The notes below the pieces were generated by a model. That model did not search any database and was not told the DNA's origin. It saw only the letters and a list, made by a program, of their open reading frames with translations. Shown one piece after another: positions 39,608-48,116 of a DNA stretch of 64,000 nt; position 1 is the first letter of the stretch; every line of letters begins with the position of its first letter. The DNA is from Virgibacillus_R byunsanensis (GTDB lineage Bacteria; Bacillota; Bacilli; Bacillales; Amphibacillaceae). The DNA is taken from the NCBI RefSeq assembly GCF_042675965.1, contig NZ_JBHTKJ010000011.1, positions 1-64,000 of the forward strand, in the 5' to 3' direction. The position numbers were made by a program, and so were the translations under genes.

Positions 39608-41329
39608 ATGATTAAAAACACAAATCGAAATCATAATCATTCTACTGATAAAGAAGATGCAGCTATTGTGGTGGATTCATCACAAGTTATACAATCTATA
39701 AGTAACAAGGCTCTCCAATTACTCCATCTAGAAAAAGATTACACTGGTGAAAATCTACAAACCTTAATACCTGATTTAAACATCACTTTAATGGAACAAG
39801 GAACCATTATCCAGCACTACGGTCATAATAATGAAGGAGAGCGTTTTCCTTTATTTCTACGTATAAACACATTCACCTTAAACGGATTAGAGTACTACCT
39901 TCTTATTCTCCATAACAGTAATAATCACTCCATGTCTGGAATGGAACCGCAAAAGGTATTAGATGAACTTTTAGATATAAAGTTTGCGCTGGATGAGTCT
40001 ACAATTGTAGCAATTACAGACCAAACGGGAAAAATAAAATATGTTAATGAAAAATTTTGTGAGATCTCCAAGTACACAAGGGATGAATTGATTGGTCAAG
40101 ACCACCGAATCATAAACTCAGGTTACCATACTAAGGATTTTATTCGTAATTTATGGAGAACAATAGCAAACGGAGAGGTTTGGCATGGGGAAATTAAAAA
40201 CAGGGCAAAAGACGATACCTATTATTGGGTAGACACAACCATCGTTCCTTTTTTAAATAATAAAGGAAAACCTTATCAATATCTTGCTATACGAAATGAG
40301 ATTACGGAACATAAGCGTGTTGTAAATGAACTAAAAAAATCCATGCAAGAACTTGTCGATTTGAAATTTGCTTTAGACGAATCTACTATCGTAGCTATTA
40401 CCGATAAACAAGGGAAAATAACGTATGTAAACGACCAGTTCGTCCAAATCTCTAAATATTCACGTGGTGAACTATTAGGTAGAACTCATTCTATTATAAA
40501 TTCAGGCTACCATCCAAGCACTTTTTTCAAGAATTTGTGGAAGACAATTGGTAACGGAAAGGTTTGGAAAGGTGAGATTAAGAATAAAGCAAAAGACGGC
40601 ACATATTATTGGGTAGATACAACGATTGTACCTTTCATAGATGAAGCTGGTAAGCCTTATCAATATCTAGCCATTCGATCCGAAATAACCAAACGCAAGC
40701 GAGTCGAGGAAGAATTACAATATACACTAACACGGATTATTAATGTGCAAGAGGAAGAGAGAAGAAGGTTATCAAGAGAAATTCATGACGGTATCGGACA
40801 AAACTTATACAGTCATTTAATTACGATTAACCGGCTAAGTTCTCAGATGGAACACCCATTAGTTGATCAAATGCTTGAAGAAGCCGCCGAACTCATCCAA
40901 GAAGTGAGAGATTTCTCATGGGAATTAAGACCGTCAGTACTTGATGACCTGGGACTTATACCTGCCATCCGTTCGTTTCTTAATCGCTTTTCCGAAAGCT
41001 ACCATATTGATGTCTATTTCGACTGCTCCCTTACAGCCAGACTTGATAATAATATTGAAATAACCATTTATCGCATTATTCAAGAAGCACTAACTAATGT
41101 CAGGAAGTATGCTAATATCGATCAGGCAACTGTTGCCATTAGGGAGTTTGATAATATTGTGCGTGTGACCATTGAAGATAAAGGAAAAGGATTTGAACTT
41201 GACCAACTGTCTTCTGGTGTTGGATTGATCAGTATGGAAGAGAGGGCACGATCAGTATCTGGAGACCTTCAAATAAAGTCTAGTCCTGGAGAAGGCAGTA
41301 TCGTAATTTTAGAGATCCCTCGTAACTGA
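39608..41329 (+). CDS. Second NreB-like histidine kinase with tandemly duplicated PAS domains
   Basis: A 573-residue soluble kinase. A PAS-like N-terminal domain (about 16-105) is followed by two very similar PAS/PAC domains, period 128 residues (FALDESTIVAIT at about 126 and again at about 254; TYYWVDTTIVPF in each). A HisKA_3 domain (probable His393, REIHDGIGQNLYSH) and an HATPase_c domain end the protein. There is no membrane segment and only one Cys in the PAS region, so an NreB-like [4Fe-4S] oxygen sensor is unlikely. It may sense redox or a ligand and act on the same regulator. Confidence 0.88.
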   Translation: MIKNTNRNHNHSTDKEDAAIVVDSSQVIQSISNKALQLLHLEKDYTGENLQTLIPDLNITLMEQGTIIQHYGHNNEGERFPLFLRINTFTLNGLEYYLLILHNSNNHSMSGMEPQKVLDELLDIKFALDESTIVAITDQTGKIKYVNEKFCEISKYTRDELIGQDHRIINSGYHTKDFIRNLWRTIANGEVWHGEIKNRAKDDTYYWVDTTIVPFLNNKGKPYQYLAIRNEITEHKRVVNELKKSMQELVDLKFALDESTIVAITDKQGKITYVNDQFVQISKYSRGELLGRTHSIINSGYHPSTFFKNLWKTIGNGKVWKGEIKNKAKDGTYYWVDTTIVPFIDEAGKPYQYLAIRSEITKRKRVEEELQYTLTRIINVQEEERRRLSREIHDGIGQNLYSHLITINRLSSQMEHPLVDQMLEEAAELIQEVRDFSWELRPSVLDDLGLIPAIRSFLNRFSESYHIDVYFDCSLTARLDNNIEITIYRIIQEALTNVRKYANIDQATVAIREFDNIVRVTIEDKGKGFELDQLSSGVGLISMEERARSVSGDLQIKSSPGEGSIVILEIPRN

Positions 41330-41375
41330 CTTGAAAATTTGAAAGATAAATAGAGTAAGTAGGAGAGATAATCCC

Positions 41376-42392
41376 ATGAAAAAATCCCTATTAGTAGATA
41401 AATTTGGTCGATCACTACAGGATTTACGTATCTCAGTTACAGACCGTTGTAATTTCAGGTGCTCGTACTGTATGCCAAAAGAGATCTTCGGGAAAGATTT
41501 CAAGTTTATGCCAAAAGAACAACTTTTGAGTTTTGAAGAAATAGAACGCTTAGCAAAGATATTTGTTCAATTTGGAGTGAAGAAAATTCGTTTGACTGGC
41601 GGGGAACCATTATTGAGAAGAAATCTACCCCAGTTAATTGAGAAATTAGTAGCCATCGATGGTATTGAAGATATAGGATTGACGACCAATGGAGCCCTGT
41701 TGGAAAAGCAAGCACTTCCATTAAAAGAAGCAGGCTTAATTCGTGTAAATGTTAGTCTTGATTCTTTAGATGAAGAAAGATTCAAATCAATAAATGATGT
41801 TGGTGTAAGCCCAGAACGCATTTTACGAGGAATAAAAAAAGCTCAGGAAGTTGGGCTAGAAGTAAAAATGAATATGGTTGTCAAAAAAGGATTGAACGAT
41901 CAGGATGTAGTGCCAATGGCCAAGTACTTTAAGAAACAAGGAGTATCTTTACGGTATATTGAATTTATGGATGTTGGTCAGTCAAATGGTTGGGATTTTA
42001 AACATGTTGTTACGAAAAAAGAAATATATGAACAGCTATTACAGCATTTTCAGCTAGAACCTATTGATCCATCATATATTGGCGAAGTAGCGAAGCGATA
42101 TCGGTACGTCGGTAGCAATACAGAAGTCGGGTTTATCACATCTGTTTCTGAGTCTTTCTGCTCTACTTGTACACGAGGAAGAATCTCTGCGGATGGGAAG
42201 TTTTATACGTGTTTATTCGCAGAAAGCGGGTTTGACCTCAGGGAACTAGTTCGTTCGGGGGCAACCGACGATGATATTATCACTGAATTTTCACCAACAT
42301 GGGAAAATAGAGGTGACAGGTATTCAGATGAACGAACAGCTGAAACAGCAAAGAATAAACCAAAGATAGAAATGTCATATATTGGAGGTTAA
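41376..42392 (+). CDS. moaA: GTP 3',8-cyclase MoaA
   Basis: This radical-SAM enzyme starts molybdopterin synthesis from GTP. The 338 residues hold the N-terminal cluster CNFRCSYC (C-x3-C-x2-C), the LTGGEPLLR segment, the C-terminal cluster FCSTCTRGRISADGKFYTC (C-x2-C-x13-C) and the catalytic GG C-terminus (SYIGG). It provides cofactor for the molybdoenzyme at 32260. It lies 46 bp after the second kinase. Confidence 0.95.
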   Translation: MKKSLLVDKFGRSLQDLRISVTDRCNFRCSYCMPKEIFGKDFKFMPKEQLLSFEEIERLAKIFVQFGVKKIRLTGGEPLLRRNLPQLIEKLVAIDGIEDIGLTTNGALLEKQALPLKEAGLIRVNVSLDSLDEERFKSINDVGVSPERILRGIKKAQEVGLEVKMNMVVKKGLNDQDVVPMAKYFKKQGVSLRYIEFMDVGQSNGWDFKHVVTKKEIYEQLLQHFQLEPIDPSYIGEVAKRYRYVGSNTEVGFITSVSESFCSTCTRGRISADGKFYTCLFAESGFDLRELVRSGATDDDIITEFSPTWENRGDRYSDERTAETAKNKPKIEMSYIGG

Positions 42393-42419
42393 TCTCCATA
42401 ATAGAAAGGAAGTCGTAAG

Positions 42420-43430
42420 ATGGATGATCGATACTCCCGCCAAATTTTATTTCGACCAATAGGGGAAGCAGGTCAACGTAAAATACAACAAAAACATGTA
42501 TTGATATTGGGTTCTGGCGCACTGGGTACGGCAAGTGCTGAAGCTTTGGTTCGTGCAGGTATCGGAAAACTCACAATCATAGACCGGGATTACGTGGAAT
42601 CCAGCAATCTTCAACGACAACAATTGTTTTCTGAGAAGGACGCAATCGATCAGATGCCTAAAGTAATAGCGGCAAAAAATAGGTTATGTCAAATTAATTC
42701 AAATGTTGAAATCGATGTTCATATTATGGATGCTACAGGTAATACGCTCACTCCACTATTGAATGACGTAGATTTGGCCATTGATGCAACAGATAATTTT
42801 GATATTCGTTTTATTATGAATGATTTATTTCAAAAACATCATATTCCTTGGATATACGGATCTTGCGTTGGTAGTACCGGTATGAGCTACACGATTTTAC
42901 CAGATCAAACGCCTTGTCTTCAATGTTTGTTAAATGCAATGCCAGTATCAGGTGCAACTTGTGATTCCGTTGGTATCATTTCTCCTGCTGTTCAAATGGT
43001 GGTAGCGCATCAAACGACAGAGGCATTTAAGTTATTAGTAGAAGATTATGACGCACTGCGTTCTCGTCTTGTGACCTTTGATCTTTGGAATAACCATTAC
43101 CAAACTATAAATGTAGAACGGGCAAAAAAAGAACACTGTCCAACTTGCGGGGTTGATCCTAGTTTTAGCTATCTTGATTATGAAACCCAGACAAAATCTG
43201 AAGTGTTATGCGGAAGAGATACTGTACAAATACGAGCAGGCCGAGATTTTAATTTAGAAGATTTAGCTGCACGCCTGACAAAAGTCGGAGAAATTAAGAC
43301 TAATCCGTTCCTGCTGTCCCTTGAATATCAAACCTATCGATTCGTGATTTTCCGTGACGGCCGGACGCTAATCCACGGAACAGACTCAATAGATAAGGCT
43401 AAACGGATGTATTATCAGCTGATTGGATAA
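42420..43430 (+). CDS. moeB: ThiF/MoeB family adenylyltransferase (MoaD-activating)
   Basis: A 336-residue E1-like enzyme with the ATP loop GSGALGTASAEALVRAGIG (about 31-49), the RQQLFSEKD motif, a catalytic-region Cys segment (NAMPVSGATCDSVGI) and a zinc pair of motifs (PCLQC, CPTC). A C-terminal extension of about 80 residues ends in GRTLIHGTDSIDKAKRMYYQ. The context between moaA and moaE-moaD favours MoeB activating MoaD. ThiF activating ThiS is the alternative by sequence alone. Confidence 0.87.
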   Translation: MDDRYSRQILFRPIGEAGQRKIQQKHVLILGSGALGTASAEALVRAGIGKLTIIDRDYVESSNLQRQQLFSEKDAIDQMPKVIAAKNRLCQINSNVEIDVHIMDATGNTLTPLLNDVDLAIDATDNFDIRFIMNDLFQKHHIPWIYGSCVGSTGMSYTILPDQTPCLQCLLNAMPVSGATCDSVGIISPAVQMVVAHQTTEAFKLLVEDYDALRSRLVTFDLWNNHYQTINVERAKKEHCPTCGVDPSFSYLDYETQTKSEVLCGRDTVQIRAGRDFNLEDLAARLTKVGEIKTNPFLLSLEYQTYRFVIFRDGRTLIHGTDSIDKAKRMYYQLIG

Positions 43431-43464
43431 CAGCAGTCAGATTTAATAGAAGGAGTGCTTTACG

Positions 43465-43929
43465 GTGAGTGAGGAACTTTTCGATATAATAGATACACCA
43501 ATTCAACTTCAGGAATTAGTTGATAAAGTTGAAAGAAGAGAGGCAGGTGCGGTAACAACATTTATTGGAACCGTACGTGAATGGACGAAAGGGAAAAGAA
43601 CGGTATACTTGGAATATCAAGCATATAAACCAATGGCTGTAAAAATGTTGAAAACAATCGGTGATGAAATTCAAGCAAAGTGGCCAAATACCAAAGTCGC
43701 GATTACGCACCGAGTTGGCAGGTTAGAAATATCAGACATAGCAGTAATTATTGCTGTATCATCCCCCCATCGAAAAGCAGCCTATGAAGCCAATGAATAC
43801 GCGATTGAGCGAATTAAGCAAATCGTACCTATTTGGAAAAAGGAAAACTGGGAAGATGGAGAAACATGGATAGGCGATCAACTGGAAAAGGTACCATATC
43901 CAGAAGGAAAACCTAATATAAAGGAGTGA
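43465..43929 (+). CDS. moaE: Molybdopterin synthase catalytic subunit MoaE
   Basis: A 154-residue protein that transfers sulfur with MoaD to make molybdopterin. Visible are GAVTTFIGTVREWTKGK, YLEYQAYKPMAVK, THRVGRLEI and the C-terminal IVPIWKKENWEDGETWIGD with the active-site lysine. It starts with GTG at 43465 behind AAGGAGTG. It is 3 bp from moaD. Confidence 0.95.
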   Translation: MSEELFDIIDTPIQLQELVDKVERREAGAVTTFIGTVREWTKGKRTVYLEYQAYKPMAVKMLKTIGDEIQAKWPNTKVAITHRVGRLEISDIAVIIAVSSPHRKAAYEANEYAIERIKQIVPIWKKENWEDGETWIGDQLEKVPYPEGKPNIKE

Positions 43930-43932
43930 CTA

Positions 43933-44169
43933 ATGGTGATAACTGTATTATTGTTCGCCCATTTACAAGAAGAAGCAGGGAAAGATCGTATTGAAATGGA
44001 AATAGACGACATATCTATTGCAGATCTTAAAAACAATTTACAAGAAAAGTATAATTTAACACAAATGGACCAGATTATGTCAGCTATAAATGAAGAATAT
44101 GCAATGAATGATGATACAGTAAAACAAGGTGACATCGTTGCATTCATTCCGCCTGTTAGTGGTGGTTGA
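43933..44169 (+). CDS. moaD: Molybdopterin synthase sulfur-carrier subunit MoaD
   Basis: A 78-residue ubiquitin-like sulfur carrier ending in the diagnostic PPVSGG, whose C-terminal glycine is adenylated and thiocarboxylated. It is preceded by AAGGAG. Last gene of the operon that starts at 31164. No strong terminator is visible between it and the convergent DUF3891 gene. Confidence 0.94.
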   Translation: MVITVLLFAHLQEEAGKDRIEMEIDDISIADLKNNLQEKYNLTQMDQIMSAINEEYAMNDDTVKQGDIVAFIPPVSGG

Positions 44170-44313
44170 TATAAAATACTAGTTAAAAACTCTGATGTAT
44201 GCGTATGACAAGACCCGAATTGCATAGGCGAGTGACTGAAGAAGAGTTTTACAATGAGTCGAACAATGGCGCAAAAACCAGTAGGGTGGACTTTATTAGT
44301 TTGAATCTTGCCA

Positions 44314-45081
44314 CTATTCAGGTTCTAAACTGATATCTATCTCAACAAATGGCATCTCCTGATAGCTTTCAATTACGCCATTTGCAGAAATGGCACCCTT
44401 GGAAACGACTTTTTGTTTCAATGAGGTATATACCGGTCCGTCAAAAGGGAAATCACTCATTTGAATGGTATTTTTATCTTTCCAACGAAGATGTAATTTG
44501 TCTTGGTTACAAATATCTAATGATGCGGGAACAGGTAAACCATCCTTGAAAAATGGATGTTCCTCTTTGTTAGAAGTACCAGGTTCATTTAAACAAATAT
44601 ATAAGGATAAGTTATCACAAAATTGAAGAAGGCCGTAATGGAAGTCAAATAAAGCTTTATCAAAAGCCGGTAACGAATGCTTTAAATTACGTTGACGCTT
44701 TTCTTCCTTTTGAACAAATGCTTCAGCTTCTGGGGAGGTATCGTCGATTAGAAAGCGTGTATAATGTCTGCTACATAACAAGCCAGCATAAGGATCAACT
44801 TTCTCTATTTCATCTATTCCATGTTTATAAAAAACGGTCTTAGGGGGAGTGGGAAAATCTATAAATGAATATGGTGCTTGCTTTTGGTCATTCCAAAAAG
44901 GCTGTTTATCAATCAGCTTCCATCCGTAATCATGATTAAAAATTGCATATTCAACGGATCCTCTGAGGTTTGGTTCATGAAATAATGAGTCTTTCCAGTT
45001 AGTGATAATCTCCCCTGATATATGGGCATGGTAGTCCTGTTCAATCATGACGAAACCGTTAGAGCCCTCTCTTATAATCAT
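44314..45081 (-). CDS. DUF3891 family protein
   Basis: A 255-residue soluble protein that begins MIIREGSNGFVMIEQDYHAH, with conserved His/Asp/Tyr-rich segments (NHDYGWKLID; GLLCSRHYTRFL; FDFHYGLLQFCDNLSL) typical of DUF3891. The pattern of His residues suggests a metal-dependent hydrolase-like fold, but no activity is established. It is convergent to moaD and divergent to a small gene at 45172. Confidence 0.8.
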   Translation of the reverse strand: MIIREGSNGFVMIEQDYHAHISGEIITNWKDSLFHEPNLRGSVEYAIFNHDYGWKLIDKQPFWNDQKQAPYSFIDFPTPPKTVFYKHGIDEIEKVDPYAGLLCSRHYTRFLIDDTSPEAEAFVQKEEKRQRNLKHSLPAFDKALFDFHYGLLQFCDNLSLYICLNEPGTSNKEEHPFFKDGLPVPASLDICNQDKLHLRWKDKNTIQMSDFPFDGPVYTSLKQKVVSKGAISANGVIESYQEMPFVEIDISLEPE

Positions 45082-45171
45082 TTATGAGTCATCCTTTCAA
45101 ATTGTCTTCAAATATTGGTAACCATCACCTCTTATGATGTACACTTTAAGTATTAGGAAAGGGTGATTTAA

Positions 45172-45399
45172 ATGGGAACATGTAATATCGATCATTCTCA
45201 TGAAGATGTTGTAAAAAAGCTGGAAAGTCAGGAAAAATTCTTACCGGTAAATTTAACCAAACAACTAGAAACCTTTTTGAGGGAAGAACATTCCCAGAAG
45301 ACGCTAAATGAATTATTTCATCTTTTTAAAAAATATGATTTGGCTTCTAAAACGGAGCAAGAAGATAGAAACAAACAGTTAGAAAATCTAATTAGTTAG
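45172..45399 (+). CDS. Small helical protein (75 aa), unknown
   Basis: ATG 45172 follows GAAAGGGTGA. The product is hydrophilic and probably all helical, with a Cys/His-rich start (MGTCNIDHSHEDVV). No family was recognised with confidence. It is followed by a terminator shared with the convergent cvfC-like gene. Confidence 0.65.
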   Translation: MGTCNIDHSHEDVVKKLESQEKFLPVNLTKQLETFLREEHSQKTLNELFHLFKKYDLASKTEQEDRNKQLENLIS

Positions 45400-45421
45400 T
45401 TTAATCGGGTGAATTCAAAAG

Positions 45422-45457
45422 ACCCCATTTGTTTGATAGAGGAAGCAAATGGGGTTA
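45422..45457 (+). terminator. Terminator between the 75-aa gene and the cvfC-like gene
   Basis: CCCCATTTG pairs with CAAATGGGG around a 15-base loop, with T-rich flanks; probably used from both sides. Confidence 0.75.
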
Positions 45458-45462
45458 TAGTT

Positions 45463-46602
45463 CTATTTCTTTTTAGTAGCCTCTGTCATCTGATGCCAGA
45501 TGGAACCTTCTGCTTTTTCTCCGCCTTTGATGCGAGCCAGTGCCATTTTTAATTGCATTCGTACTTCAAATTCGGGATCGTTCATCGCCTGTTCTAGAGC
45601 CGGGATAGCTGTCTCATCACCTATTTCGTATAAAAACATGGCAGAACGCCAGCGAACAATACGGCTAGAGTCTGTTAACGTGTTTATCATTTCAGGTGTT
45701 GCTTCCTTATAACCAAGATCTGAAAGACAATCACCAGCGGTGCGTCGAACGTTTATAGCTTTATCTTTTAGGGCCTTATATAAGAATGGAAGTACTTCAG
45801 GTTCTTCTATCATTCCTAGATATGCAGTGGCAAGCCGTCGAACCGATGCCTTTTTATCATCTAGTGCTTTGTCCAATACCGGAAGATCCTCTGGAGTTGG
45901 GTCCATACGGTCTAATGCAGCATAACGTTCCTTCCAGCTAGGATTATCCAGCATATCAAGTGTGACTTTCTTCTGTGTTTTTGAATTTTTGTCTTCAGAA
46001 GGCTCATTTGTTAAAGCGAGTTTGGTTAACTCAGCTAGTCTTTCTGCGTCATAGCTTGCTGCTAATTCTTCCGAAACATCCTGACCAATTTCTTCTACAT
46101 CACCATACCGAGGGCTTTGTTCCACCCATTTTCTTTCCATTAACATATTATCTGAGGCAACGGAAGCCTCCATTGTAGCGTTCGTGAATTTCACTGGAAG
46201 TCCGAAACGTTGTTCATTTTCCCCCTCCTGCAATTTTACTTGCATGGGAATGTTACGGAACATTTGAATGAAAACCTTAACTTCACCAAAAGGATCTTCT
46301 GGTGTAGCCTTTTCGTTAGTGAGGTCGTCTGTGGTTTCTTCCGAAGAACCTAAGACATTGCGAACTTCCGGTAAGATTTCTTCCCATGCAACACGAGGAT
46401 TACGTTCAAGAGCGATAAAATCTATTACACGATAAAGACCTTTAACGCCATTAATTTCGAATAGCGCTTTGATGTAATCAGGGGCATTACTAAGGTCATC
46501 ACCTAGCTTATAATTTATAGTTTGCCCGTCAGCCAATTGCTCATCCACGTTTATCTTCATAGAATATGGACTGGGTGTTGGTTCTATAGATACAATTTTC
46601 AC
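45463..46602 (-). CDS. Conserved virulence factor C family protein (CvfC/YpgR-like), HEAT repeats
   Basis: A 379-residue protein. The N-terminal 90 residues (SIEPTPSPYSMKINVDEQ, IKALFEINGVKGLYRVIDFI) match the Nfu N-terminal domain. The C-terminal half has about four HEAT-like repeats (DMLDNPSWKERYAALDRM; VRRLATAYLGMI; VRRTAGDCLSDLG; VRWRSAMFLYEIG; VRMQLKMALARI). Staphylococcal CvfC influences virulence by an unknown mechanism; B. subtilis YpgR is a relative. A scaffold or Fe-S-linked role is inferred only. Confidence 0.85.
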   Translation of the reverse strand: MKIVSIEPTPSPYSMKINVDEQLADGQTINYKLGDDLSNAPDYIKALFEINGVKGLYRVIDFIALERNPRVAWEEILPEVRNVLGSSEETTDDLTNEKATPEDPFGEVKVFIQMFRNIPMQVKLQEGENEQRFGLPVKFTNATMEASVASDNMLMERKWVEQSPRYGDVEEIGQDVSEELAASYDAERLAELTKLALTNEPSEDKNSKTQKKVTLDMLDNPSWKERYAALDRMDPTPEDLPVLDKALDDKKASVRRLATAYLGMIEEPEVLPFLYKALKDKAINVRRTAGDCLSDLGYKEATPEMINTLTDSSRIVRWRSAMFLYEIGDETAIPALEQAMNDPEFEVRMQLKMALARIKGGEKAEGSIWHQMTEATKKK

Positions 46603-46852
46603 TTATTTTTCCCCCTTAGACATTTATACTACTGATGTTAACAAAGATATAAGGAACTATCCATTTCAGAACGTTTTTATATGTTCAAGTCTTTTTATTC
46701 GACAAATTTTGCAGAAAATCGCTCATTTTCTACCAAATTTGTAGATATAATTAGGAAGTAGAAGGAATAGATAGTAAATATAACTTAATGTATGTTCTGA
46801 TACTGTATTTGTATAGATCCTAGATAATATAGACAAATTAGTAAGTTTGTGT
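46603..46852. other. Intergenic stretch without a gene
   Basis: About 250 AT-rich bases lie between the divergent cvfC-like and opu genes and must hold both promoters. TAATAT-like -10 boxes are present near 46825, but no convincing -35 could be paired. Confidence 0.4.
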
Positions 46853-46964
46853 ACTTTGTAACAAAGTGTTCATGGATGTATACTTCTTATAGAGTTATTT
46901 TTCACATAAACCTTTGTATAGCAAAGGGGTCCCTGCGCATACTAGCGCATGGGAGCTTTTTTTT
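46853..46964 (+). promoter_or_regulatory. Structured leader with terminator before the opu operon (candidate attenuator)
   Basis: Three hairpins are stacked: palindrome ACTTTGTAACAAAGT (46853-46867); CCTTTG/CAAAGG (46911-46916 with 46922-46927); and the terminator CCCTGCGC/GCGCATGGG (46931-46953) with T8 at 46957-46964. The upstream gene is on the minus strand, so a plus-strand terminator 24 bp before the opu start can only act on the opu leader itself. CTTTG and CAAAG recur in both upstream hairpins and could exchange partners. Confidence 0.55.
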
Positions 46965-46988
46965 GTGGAAATTTCATAGGGGGTAACC

Positions 46989-48116
46989 ATGTTAAAATTT
47001 GAGAATGTAAGTAAACTTTATAACGACGGATTTAAAGCAGTAGATAATGTTAATTTTGAAATTTCTGAGGGTGAACTCGTTGTTCTCATCGGGCCCAGTG
47101 GATCTGGGAAATCAACCACAATGAAAATGATTAATAGAATGATTCCACATACAACTGGAACAATCTCTATTGATGGGGAGGATGTTACGAAGTTAAATGC
47201 TGCAGAACTGCGACGTAATATTGGGTATGTTATTCAGCAAATTGGTCTATTTCCTCATTACACTATAGAAAAGAATATATCAATTGTTCCCCAGTTAAAA
47301 GGGTGGGATGTACAAGACATCAATAAAAGGGTGGAAGAGCTTCTGGAGATGGTTGGTCTGGATCCACATGTATACCGTAACCGATATCCCAAAGAATTAT
47401 CTGGTGGACAACAACAGCGTGTTGGTGTTGCACGGGCGCTAGCATCCAAGCCCAATATTATCTTAATGGATGAGCCATTTGGTGCTCTGGACCCAATTAC
47501 AAGGGAACAATTACAGGATGAGTTGATTTCCTTGCAGCAAAAACTTAAAAAGACAATTGTCTTTGTAACCCATGATATGGATGAAGCTTTAAAACTTGGT
47601 GATCGAATTGCTATTATGAAAGAAGGAAAATTACTTCAGATAGATACCCCGGAGAAATTATTGCACGAACCAGCCTATGGTTTTGTGGAAGAGTTCATTG
47701 GAAAACATCGAATCATTCAGAATCCTGAACTTATGTCAGTTAGAGATGTAATGAATGAAACTGTCTTAAGATCTTTGCCGAATCGGTCTCCTGAAAAATC
47801 CTTGTCAATGATGCGTAAGGATAAAAAAATGATGATAGTTGTTGTTGACGAGAATGACAAAATGATGGGGATTGTGTCTGCTTATGATTTAATGAAGAAG
47901 ATGAATGAAATTAAATCAATTGAAGAAATCATGCGATCGTCTGAACCTTATCTCAAGAGTTCACAAAGTGCTAAAGATGCCATTGTAATGATGTCAACAG
48001 CGTCACTCGGTATAATTCCGGTTCTTGATGAAATGAATAGGGTAGTAGGACTAGTGACTCGTGGAACATTGCTTTCCGCACTGTCTAGTCAGTGGACAGA
48101 AATGGAGGCAGAATAA
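46989..48116 (+). CDS. Osmoprotectant ABC transporter ATPase with CBS domains (OpuBA/OpuCA-like)
   Basis: A 375-residue ATPase with Walker A GPSGSGKSTTMKMINRM (about 36-52), signature LSGGQQQRVGVARAL and Walker B ILMDEPFGALDP. Two CBS domains (about 255-370) follow; in the related OpuCA of Listeria and staphylococci they bind c-di-AMP and inhibit uptake. That links this operon to cdaA at 11811. RBS AGGGGGT. It overlaps the permease gene (TAATG). Confidence 0.93.
   Translation: MLKFENVSKLYNDGFKAVDNVNFEISEGELVVLIGPSGSGKSTTMKMINRMIPHTTGTISIDGEDVTKLNAAELRRNIGYVIQQIGLFPHYTIEKNISIVPQLKGWDVQDINKRVEELLEMVGLDPHVYRNRYPKELSGGQQQRVGVARALASKPNIILMDEPFGALDPITREQLQDELISLQQKLKKTIVFVTHDMDEALKLGDRIAIMKEGKLLQIDTPEKLLHEPAYGFVEEFIGKHRIIQNPELMSVRDVMNETVLRSLPNRSPEKSLSMMRKDKKMMIVVVDENDKMMGIVSAYDLMKKMNEIKSIEEIMRSSEPYLKSSQSAKDAIVMMSTASLGIIPVLDEMNRVVGLVTRGTLLSALSSQWTEMEAE

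Noticed and set aside
42420..43430. ThiF of thiamine synthesis
   Set aside because: Its family cannot be separated by eye, but it lies between moaA and moaE-moaD, with no thiS, thiG or thiO genes around.
44199..44334. Short ORF after moaD (44 codons)
   Set aside because: It has no ribosome site and its 3' part overlaps the convergent DUF3891 gene; composition alone is not enough.
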